Of a DNA stretch of 12,400 nt, positions 1 to 5,753 are shown in pieces. A program made the position numbers and the translations under genes. Location: contig JAUUZB010000025.1 of NCBI GenBank assembly GCA_030590185.1, forward strand, positions 1 to 12,400, in the 5' to 3' direction. The DNA is from Deltaproteobacteria bacterium. GTDB taxonomy: Bacteria; Myxococcota; XYA12-FULL-58-9; JAUUZB01. The first letter of the stretch is position 1. Every line of letters starts with the position of its first letter. The notes under the pieces were generated by a model. That model was not told the DNA's origin. It saw nothing but the letters and a program-made list of their open reading frames with translations, and did no database searches.

Positions 1-66
1 GTGCAAACCGCTGAAGAGCGCGAGGTGCAAACCGCTGAAGAGCGCGAGGTGCAAACCGCTGACGAG
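1..66 (+). repeat. 24-bp tandem repeat encoding VQTAEERE
   Basis: Two identical 24-base units (1-24, 25-48) are followed by a partial third unit with one change (49-66, VQTADE). The period is eight codons, so reading frame is preserved. The array touches the window edge and probably continues upstream. It lies in the predicted cytoplasmic juxtamembrane segment of the PEGA protein. Near-perfect copies indicate recent expansion by slippage or unequal exchange. Confidence 0.85.
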
Positions 67-1038
67 TCGATCGAGGAAACCATCGACGAAGAGCTCACGG
101 CGATCGCAACCGACGGAGACCGACACGACACCACGCCGAACCCGGTGTCGATCGACAGCACGGCGGTGGTCCGGCGGGAAACCCTGGACGCGGTGGAGGA
201 GCCCGCCGAGTCGAAGGCCGAGGACGACCTGGAGATCGATGCGCCGGCCGAGGCCGCCACCGCTGTGGTGCATTCCGGCGATTTGCCATGGGCCCCAGCG
301 ACGCCACCGCGAAGTCGCAAGCGGCTGATGGCGGGGGGCGGGGCGGCACTTCTCGTCGCCGGTCTGGCCACCGTTCTGATCGTCGCCCTGGGCGAGGATG
401 ACGGTGAGGAGTCCTTCGGAGCGACGCCGGAGATCGTCGAAGTTACACCGGCCAGCGAGGCCCCCGGGGTGGAGATGGAACCAACGCCAATGCCGGAGCC
501 GGAGTCGGAACCGAGCTCCGAGCCTGAGCCGGAATCGGAACCGATACCCGAATCTGAACCGACCGACGCCGGGGAAGCGACACACCCGGATCCGACCGAG
601 TCACGACGCCCCGATCGTACGCCCAAGAAACGCCCCAAGGCCAAGCTGGTCATCACTTGTGACCCAAAATGCGACATCACCATCGACGGCAAACGGGTGG
701 GTCGCTCCCCGGCCAGCGCGCTGGTGATTTCCGGCGCCCATACCGTGCGCTGCATCCACAAATCGCTGGGGCTGGACAAACAGATCACCCTGCGCACCGA
801 CGGCCGCCAACCTCTCAAGAGGCAGTGCGGGTTTGAGAAGGGGAAGGTTGCGGTGTGGACCGACCCGTGGGTCGAAATCTGGTACCGCGGGAAAAAGCTC
901 GACGTCAGCCCGGCGGCGGTCGAGCTGTGGGAGGGAAATCGCGTCCTCGACCTGGTCAACCCCGAGCGGGGGCTGGCACAGCGCATTCCGGTGGTGATCA
1001 AGCCGGGAAAAACGACCCAGCTCAGAAAGAAGTTCTGA
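1..1038 (+). CDS. C-terminal part of a PEGA-domain membrane protein, probably a Ser/Thr protein kinase (5' end outside window)
   Basis: The reading frame is open from base 1, and the GTG there lies inside a tandem repeat, so it is not a credible start; the gene begins upstream. Visible residues, in order: VQTAEERE repeats (1-22), an acidic stretch, basic RSRKR (104-108), one membrane span (about 110-130), a Pro/Glu/Ser-rich spacer (160-188, repeated PES/SEP), and two PEGA-type beta domains (about 215-275 and 281-345), the first with 'TIDGKRVGRSP'. PEGA domains are extracytoplasmic beta modules; in Myxococcota they often follow a cytoplasmic kinase domain and a single span. The acidic juxtamembrane region, span, Pro-rich stalk and PEGA order fits that arrangement, but no kinase motif is visible, so the kinase identity is inferred. 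The next gene also carries a PEGA-like domain. Confidence 0.8.
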   Translation: MQTAEEREVQTAEEREVQTADESIEETIDEELTAIATDGDRHDTTPNPVSIDSTAVVRRETLDAVEEPAESKAEDDLEIDAPAEAATAVVHSGDLPWAPATPPRSRKRLMAGGGAALLVAGLATVLIVALGEDDGEESFGATPEIVEVTPASEAPGVEMEPTPMPEPESEPSSEPEPESEPIPESEPTDAGEATHPDPTESRRPDRTPKKRPKAKLVITCDPKCDITIDGKRVGRSPASALVISGAHTVRCIHKSLGLDKQITLRTDGRQPLKRQCGFEKGKVAVWTDPWVEIWYRGKKLDVSPAAVELWEGNRVLDLVNPERGLAQRIPVVIKPGKTTQLRKKF

Positions 1039-1146
1039 GCCAACCGGCGCCGCGATTGGATCCCCGGGATCACGCAACTGTGCGGCCCACAGCACAGATC
1101 TCCTCCGTAGCCGCTCATACCTCCTCGATCTTTCACAGGCTTTGAT

Positions 1147-1162
1147 TGGCATGGAACTCGCA
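1147..1162 (+). promoter_or_regulatory. Candidate sigma54 (-24/-12) promoter for the PEGA-like lipoprotein gene
   Basis: The sequence TGGCATGGAACTCGCA fits the sigma54 consensus TGGCACGrNNNTTGCW with two mismatches (C to T at position 6, T to C at position 13). The GG and GC pairs are at exactly the required spacing (1148-1149 and 1160-1161). Transcription would start near 1173, leaving a 24-base leader containing the GAGGAG ribosome site (1183-1188) before the GTG at 1197. Sigma54 promoters need an enhancer-binding activator; no activator gene is seen in the window. Confidence 0.45.
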
Positions 1163-1196
1163 AATCTCCCGGTAACGCCACCGAGGAGTAGAGCCC

Positions 1197-1736
1197 GTGC
1201 GAAATATCTCATTGATCGGAACACCAGCCGCAGCCCTGTTCCTGTTGAGCGCCTGCGCCCACAGTGAGCCTTCGTTGCTGCGCGAATACGAGCTGCTAGC
1301 GCAGGCGAGCGCTGTGGGTGATCGCCGTCCGGTGGTCGCCGAGGGTGAGCCCATCCCAGACCCCACCACCGCCCACGTCTTCATCGCCGCGGCCGAGCCA
1401 CGCCCCAAGAAGAGCGCCCCGGTGGTGGTCGATCGATTTGACGACGATGACCTGATCTCCGACGACAGCATCGTGGATGCCTTTGGCAAGCCAACCCTGG
1501 CGGTGAACGTAGCGGGCCGGGGCAGCTGTGTCGTCAAGCTCGGCCGCCACCGATTGGGCCAGGCCCCGCTCGAGGTGGAGGTGCCGGAGGGCCGGTACCG
1601 GGTGGTGGTGAAATGTGGCCGCCGCCAGCTCTTTGCGCGGCGTCTGCTGTTCGTCGCCGGCGAAGAACATCGCCTGAATCTCGAGACATCCAAACAACAG
1701 AAGAAAAAGAAGCAACGGCGACGCCGCAGATCCTGA
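1197..1736 (+). CDS. PEGA-like domain lipoprotein with polybasic C-terminus
   Basis: The GTG start is chosen because GAGGAG lies at 1183-1188, eight bases upstream, and it gives a proper lipoprotein signal: a hydrophobic core and lipobox LSAC with the lipidated cysteine at residue 20. Residues 21-98 are low in predicted structure, with an acidic patch (FDDDDLISDD, 81-90). Residues 99-163 resemble a PEGA beta domain ('CVVKLGRHRLGQAPLEVEVP' followed by 'GRYRVVVKCG'), with two cysteines (111, 140) that could pair. The protein ends in a strongly basic tail (KKKKQRRRRRRS-like, 168-179). The left neighbour also has PEGA domains. The basic tail could bind nucleic acid, acidic polymer or peptidoglycan; this is a guess. 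A sigma54-like promoter precedes it, and the Cys-rich lipoprotein gene follows after 38 bases. Confidence 0.85.
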   Translation: MRNISLIGTPAAALFLLSACAHSEPSLLREYELLAQASAVGDRRPVVAEGEPIPDPTTAHVFIAAAEPRPKKSAPVVVDRFDDDDLISDDSIVDAFGKPTLAVNVAGRGSCVVKLGRHRLGQAPLEVEVPEGRYRVVVKCGRRQLFARRLLFVAGEEHRLNLETSKQQKKKKQRRRRRS

Positions 1737-1774
1737 TCGCCATCGTAAGAAAAACTCAAAACCCGGGAGCCACC

Positions 1775-2599
1775 ATGCGATCCCTCACCGCGATTCTCGT
1801 CATCACCGGCTGTTGCACCGTTCTTCTCCTCGGTTGCGGCGTGGCGCGCCCCGGCGTCGACCTCGAGGATGGGGACTGCAAGATCGACGGCGATTGTGCC
1901 GAAGCCTCGTTGTGTATCGACGGTTATTGCCTTTCGGCTTGCAACGGTCAGGCCGACTGCCAAATGGATGAAGCCTGCGTCGAGGAACTTTGCCTGCCGG
2001 TCTTTGGCGGCGACGGGTGCAACGACACCTGCGAGGCCTTTGACCTGGTCTGCGGCCTCTACGAAATCTGTGGCGAGGTGGTTGACTGCGGCACCTGCGC
2101 AGAGACCGAGACCTGTGAGGCCGGCGCCTGCGTCGAGGAACCGTGCGTCGTAGACTGCGAATGCACGGACGACCGCTCCGCTGTCAACGTCTGCGGCGCT
2201 GCCAACTGCGGTGTGGTTCCCGATACCTGCGGGGTCGATCGCGCCTGCGGCGCCTGCGACGACGGCAACGACTGCACCGCAAACAGCTGCAACGCCGGCA
2301 CTTGCGAAACCGTCGATCTCGATGATGATCCCTGCACCCTGACCAGCGGTGCGCCCGGCGTGTGCAATGCCGGCGCCTGCGTCTCCGGGCAGGCCTGCGT
2401 CCTGCCGTGTCTCAACAACGGCACAGCCCGCTGCGAGCTCAATGCCGACAGTGATCCCCACCTGGTCACCTGCCCTGCCCTGGCCTATGGCGCTCCGCTT
2501 TGCGAAGCGCGCCAGATCTGCACCGACGGCTGCTGGGTGGAGGCGACCGCTTGCGCTTCGGATCAGGTCTGCAGCAGCGGCTCCTGCGTCACCGGTTGA
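1775..2599 (+). CDS. Cysteine-rich lipoprotein (274 aa)
   Basis: The frame is open further upstream, but ATG 1775 is preferred: GGGAG lies five bases before it (1765-1769), and it begins a clear lipoprotein signal with lipobox LLGC (lipidated cysteine at residue 21). The longer reading would overlap the upstream gene and bury the signal peptide. About 41 of the 254 mature residues are cysteine. The first part has motifs of the form CxxDxDCxxxxxCxxGxC (residues 35-74), followed by modules such as 'VCGLYEICGEVVDCGTC' and 'CGVVPDTCGVDRACGAC', and then 'CDDGNDCTANSCNAGTC'. Such disulfide-rich modules are common in surface lipoproteins of Myxococcota, where they are thought to act in binding or adhesion; no enzyme is recognisable. 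The beta-helix gene starts 12 bases downstream, so the two are probably co-translated. Confidence 0.9.
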   Translation: MRSLTAILVITGCCTVLLLGCGVARPGVDLEDGDCKIDGDCAEASLCIDGYCLSACNGQADCQMDEACVEELCLPVFGGDGCNDTCEAFDLVCGLYEICGEVVDCGTCAETETCEAGACVEEPCVVDCECTDDRSAVNVCGAANCGVVPDTCGVDRACGACDDGNDCTANSCNAGTCETVDLDDDPCTLTSGAPGVCNAGACVSGQACVLPCLNNGTARCELNADSDPHLVTCPALAYGAPLCEARQICTDGCWVEATACASDQVCSSGSCVTG

Positions 2600-2611
2600 G
2601 CGAGGGCCAGG

Positions 2612-4567
2612 ATGAAGAATAGATCAACGGCCCAAGGACAGACGATCTCGACCGTGGGGTTGGCGCTCGCCATCCTAATTATGGCGCTCGCTGGCGATGC
2701 CCTCGCTTGGCGCAGTGCACTCTATCCCGAGGATTGGACGCCGGAGCGACGCGACGCTAATGGCCACTTCCTCCACGACTTCTCTTACGCCGGCTACCAC
2801 TCCGGCGAGTTGCCGATTCCAGATGTGATCCCCGGGATCTTTGTCGACGTCACTGCGGCGCCCTATGACGCCGACAACAACGGCGCCATCGACGTCACCG
2901 CGGCGTTGCAGCAGGCGATCGATGACGTCGGTGACGCCGGCGGCGGCGTGGTGTACCTGCCCGCAGGCACCTACCGCATCTCCCGGGCGCCCGACGCCAA
3001 CCACGTTCTGTGGATCGGCCACTCGGGGGTCGTGCTGCGCGGTGCCGGCCCCGGCCAGACCTTCATCCTCAACACCACCACCGACATGCGCCATGCCCAC
3101 CTGTTGCGCGTCGCCTCCCGGGAGAATTTCTACACCTGGTACAGGTACCAGAACGAAGTTCGGACGCTGAGCGCAGACGTGCCCGAGCCGACTGTTGACA
3201 TCTTTGTCGCTGACACCAGCGGCTACGCTGCGGGTGACTGGGTCGCGGTCGGCGCCGACGTCACCGCAGAGTTCATCGCCGATCACGGCATGACCGGCAC
3301 CTGGACCACGGAGGATACCAAGGGCCCGATTCTCTATCGCCAGTTGGTGGAGATCGATCACGACAGCGGTCGCCTGCGCCTCGACGCTCCTACCCGCTAT
3401 CCCTTGTGGATTCGCGACGGCGCACGACTGTCGCGAATCCGCGAGCACATCGCCGAGGTAGGGGTCGAAGACCTCGCCGTCGGCAACCTCGAGAACACCA
3501 CCGGCGGGACCAGCGACGGCGACTATGAAGTCCCGGGCACCGGCGCCTATGAGATGCACGGTGGTTATGTGATCTTCATCAACCACGTCGTCGACGGCTG
3601 GGTGCGCAACGTCCACAGCTTTCGTTCAGCGGAGAACTTCGATGACGTTCACCTGCTCTCCGGCGGCGTTCGCGCTGATTTTTGCCGCCGGGTTACCGTC
3701 GACTCCGTGGTGATGAGCCGGCCCCAGTACCGGGGCGCGGGCGGCAACGGCTACCTGTTCGTGCTCACCGGCAACGACTGCTTGATCACCAACTCCCTCG
3801 GGGATCGCGGCCGGCACAACTTCACGAGCTTCTTCATGAGCGCGACCGGCAATGTCATCCACCGGTCCACGGCGCGCGATGGCCGCATATCGGTGGACTT
3901 TCACCAGCGCCTAGCGGCGGCGAATCTGATCGACAATCTGACCCTCGATAACGACTTCATCGAGGCGATCTTCCGCGACTGCTGCGGTCACGGCCACAGC
4001 GCCACCGAGAACGTCATCTGGAACACCCGCGGCGAGCGTTATCCCTCGGACCAATGGCTGTTTCAGTACATCATCGAGTCGCAACAGTACGAGACTGGCT
4101 ATGTGATTGGGACGCAGGGTCCCGCCTCTAAGATCTACCTGGGCTTTGGCCTGAACGGGACCGCGCCGCTGGATTTTTCCGAGGGGATCGGGGAGGGCGA
4201 GACCCTGGAGCCGGAATCTCTTTACGAGGACCAGCTTGCGCGTCGCCTCGAGGAGTGGATCGAACCGGAGCCGGACGGTGGACCAGATCTGCTGGAGGAT
4301 GGCGGGCCGATGGGTGACGACGTCGGTGGCGGTGATGTCATGAGCGGTGACCATGACGCCGTTGCTGGGGATCCGAGTTTCTCGAGCGGAGATACGCAGC
4401 TAGGGATCGCCGATACCCCTATCACAAACGACCCAGGCCAGGACCCCACGACGAACCCGACCGCGGGCCCTTCCGAGCCGCGATCCCCTCAGGGGGGCTG
4501 CGGCGCCACGCCCGCTCCCGCCGCTGTTCTATTTTTTGTGTTAATATTGTGCCTTCGCCCCGAATAG
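2612..4567 (+). CDS. Exported pectate-lyase-like parallel beta-helix protein with MYXO-CTERM-like tail
   Basis: ATG 2612 has GAGGG five bases upstream (2602-2606). Residues 1-32 form a signal peptide ending in ALA before W33. Residues 76-155 match the start of pectate-lyase/GH55-like beta-helix proteins: 'DVTAAPYDADNNGAIDVTAA', then 'GGGVVYLPAGTYRIS' and 'GVVLRGAGPGQTFI'. Strand-and-turn repeats continue to about 475, including 'NGYLFVLTGNDCLITNS' and 'VDFHQRLAAANLIDNL'. Residues 551-627 are a Gly/Asp/Pro-rich spacer. The end is GGCG (628-631), a hydrophobic stretch (632-648) and RPE, resembling the MYXO-CTERM signal that myxosortases use to attach proteins to the outer surface, but with one arginine instead of an arginine cluster. 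A polysaccharide substrate is plausible, but catalytic residues cannot be assigned by eye; it may only bind glycans. Confidence 0.9.
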   Translation: MKNRSTAQGQTISTVGLALAILIMALAGDALAWRSALYPEDWTPERRDANGHFLHDFSYAGYHSGELPIPDVIPGIFVDVTAAPYDADNNGAIDVTAALQQAIDDVGDAGGGVVYLPAGTYRISRAPDANHVLWIGHSGVVLRGAGPGQTFILNTTTDMRHAHLLRVASRENFYTWYRYQNEVRTLSADVPEPTVDIFVADTSGYAAGDWVAVGADVTAEFIADHGMTGTWTTEDTKGPILYRQLVEIDHDSGRLRLDAPTRYPLWIRDGARLSRIREHIAEVGVEDLAVGNLENTTGGTSDGDYEVPGTGAYEMHGGYVIFINHVVDGWVRNVHSFRSAENFDDVHLLSGGVRADFCRRVTVDSVVMSRPQYRGAGGNGYLFVLTGNDCLITNSLGDRGRHNFTSFFMSATGNVIHRSTARDGRISVDFHQRLAAANLIDNLTLDNDFIEAIFRDCCGHGHSATENVIWNTRGERYPSDQWLFQYIIESQQYETGYVIGTQGPASKIYLGFGLNGTAPLDFSEGIGEGETLEPESLYEDQLARRLEEWIEPEPDGGPDLLEDGGPMGDDVGGGDVMSGDHDAVAGDPSFSSGDTQLGIADTPITNDPGQDPTTNPTAGPSEPRSPQGGCGATPAPAAVLFFVLILCLRPE

Positions 4568-4655
4568 ATCACAGGAAAGCGCTAATCCCGGAGGCGAGCC
4601 ACAACGAAGGTGAAACGAGGGTGGATGTGAAGCTTGGATACATGATCATCTTTGT

Positions 4656-4702
4656 TGTCCCTCCTCGATGCCGTTGCCCTGGTTGCTGATTGAGGAGGGA
4701 CA
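4656..4702. repeat. Long inverted repeat (14-bp arms, 19-base loop)
   Basis: The left arm TGTCCCTCCTCGAT (4656-4669) and right arm ATTGAGGAGGGACA (4689-4702) are reverse complements except for one position, with 11 perfect outer pairs. A stable hairpin would form in RNA from either strand. It lies 89 bases after the beta-helix stop codon. No run of T follows on either strand, so it is not a classic intrinsic terminator; it could still mark an mRNA 3' end, or be the end of an old mobile element. The right arm falls inside the frame that may belong to the rhodanese remnant. Confidence 0.6.
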
Positions 4703-4733
4703 GGTCGACTTCTCGGCACCATCCACATTCTGA

Positions 4734-5129
4734 GCGCGGGCGCGGAAGCCCGACCAAACCCGCTCGACCGGAGCGACCCTCCTCGACGCCCGGGGCGAGC
4801 GCGCCAAGGCGCCCTATGCACGGGGGGCGCGGGTGGTGGACTGGCTGAATTGGTCGAGCCGCGGGGGTCACATCCCCGGGGCGCGACACCTCGACTGGGA
4901 GGAGTTGGTCGGTGACGATGGGAGATTGCTTCCCGCCGCCGCGATTCGAGCTCGGCTCGAGTCGCTGGGGGTGCGTCCCGAGACACCGCTGACGACCTAC
5001 TGCACCGGCGGGATCCGCTCAGCCTTCGCCCAGGCCGCGCTGATGGAGGCTGGCTTCGAGCATGTCGCCAACTACGACGGGTCTTGGTGGGATTGGTCGA
5101 GCCGCGACGAGTTGCCGGTGGAGAAGTGA
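4734..5129 (+). pseudogene. Rhodanese-type thiosulfate sulfurtransferase, second domain only (5'-degraded remnant)
   Basis: The frame 4776-5129 encodes a recognisable second rhodanese domain: 'TLLDARGERAKAPYARG', 'GGHIPGARHLDWEELV', 'DGRLLPAAAIRARLESLGV', the active-site loop CTGGIR (CxxxxR form) and 'NYDGSWWDWSS'. Two-domain sulfurtransferases move sulfane sulfur through this loop cysteine. The first domain is missing. No ATG, GTG or TTG exists between the stop at 4731-4733 and GTG 4833, and starting at 4833 would remove the first strand of the domain. Upstream of the stop, the same frame reads 'PWLLIEEGQVDFSAPSTF' (4677-4730), which resembles an interdomain linker, so a nonsense change is likely. 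A 15-base direct repeat (4849-4863, 5092-5106) encodes W-S-S-R twice. A short product from GTG 4833 (98 aa) remains possible but would probably be inactive. Confidence 0.7.
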
Positions 5130-5153
5130 GGGGGGCTTAGTCGGTTGCCCTGA

Positions 5154-5519
5154 CAACTCACGCCGGCTTGGCGAGATCGCCGTCAGGCTGGTTATAGAGC
5201 CGCGCTTGCACGCCGCTGGCTTGGCCGTGCCCGCACTGCGCTGCTGTTGGATTGTGCCCAAGCTTCGGTCAGGGGCGTAGGACTTCTAGGTGAGCAGGCG
5301 GGATTGCCACTCTTCCCTGCCGTATCCGACCCGTTCGCGGTGCCCGGCGATCTCGAACACCTAGTAGGCGAGCAGCACCCCGGTGGGTTCAACCTCCACG
5401 CGGCGCGCAGGGTTTCGGCCGACGACCGTTCTGGGCTGGAGAGGTTGTGTCGCTATTTGTTACACCCACCGTTGGCCCATGACATTCTTGTTTGGGGATT
5501 GGTGGCGATCAGGGTTTGA
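5154..5519 (+). mobile_element. IS91-family (Y2 / Transposase_32 type) transposase fragment
   Basis: The frame is open from 5154 to the stop ending at 5519 but has no convincing start. The segment 'PGGFNLHAARRVSADDRSGL' continued by 'ERLCRYLLHPPLAHDIL' (about 5374-5495) closely follows the conserved IS91/IS801 transposase pattern, in which a 'F-LHA-V' strand is followed by 'DR--LERLCRYL-RPPLA'. Upstream, 'DCAQASVRGVG' (from 5250) fits the variable stretch before that block. The rolling-circle Y2 tyrosines and the remainder of the protein are absent, and the frame ends shortly after the conserved block. This is therefore an inactive relic. No IS ends were identified. It lies among other gene remnants and may have helped break them up. 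Confidence 0.65.
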
Positions 5520-5531
5520 AACGCCTATACG

Positions 5532-5573
5532 CTCGACCAAAAGGTCTTCCTCTTTGGCGTCTTCTGTGACCCG
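5532..5573 (+). pseudogene. Decayed fragment homologous to the gene at the right window edge
   Basis: This stretch reads LDQKVFLFGVFCDP. The minus-strand gene at 11299-12400 contains LDGKVFLYGVFWDP (11995-12036). The two DNA segments share 35 of 42 bases, and 11 of 14 residues, with the same codon phase. A stop codon (5517-5519) precedes it, and frame is lost afterwards. A different frame (5600-5731) reads 'KEILLLRLGTGDEIFLHRND' and could be further debris of the same gene, but I could not match it. The simplest reading is a dead paralogue or a duplicated, mutated piece. Confidence 0.5.
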
Positions 5574-5753
5574 GCATCCTCGAGTCCGCGCCCCGTTGAA
5601 GGTCGCAGCGCAAGGAGATCCTTCTTCTCCGGCTCGGTACCGGCGATGAAATATTCCTCCACCGCAACGACCTCTTCCTCGCGACAACAGCCTCGACATC
5701 TCACTCTAATGTTGGCATCCTTTTCTAGGTGGTCGAGCCGAGGAGATCAGCCC

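Noticed and set aside
1..66. CRISPR-like array
   Set aside because: The units are directly adjacent with no spacers and maintain a coding frame.
1059..1071. Small palindrome GATCC-CCG-GGATC after the first gene
   Set aside because: A five-base stem with a three-base loop and no T-run is too weak to call a terminator.
1133..2461. A long open frame on the minus strand opposite the lipoprotein genes
   Set aside because: It is antisense to two genes with clear signal peptides and ribosome sites; its low-complexity Ala/Gly/Val-rich translation is typical of the reverse of GC-rich coding sequence.
2675..3616. A 313-codon open frame on the minus strand opposite the beta-helix gene
   Set aside because: No domain or ribosome site is recognisable, and the plus-strand frame has an intact signal peptide and fold pattern.
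4833..5129. A functional 98-residue single-domain rhodanese starting at GTG 4833
   Set aside because: This start would omit the LLDAR strand that the frame clearly encodes just upstream, and no ribosome site of normal form precedes it.
5130..5753. Search for a tRNA, small RNA or riboswitch in the long gene-poor stretch
   Set aside because: No cloverleaf or recognisable aptamer was found by eye; the stretch is explained in part by transposase and gene fragments.
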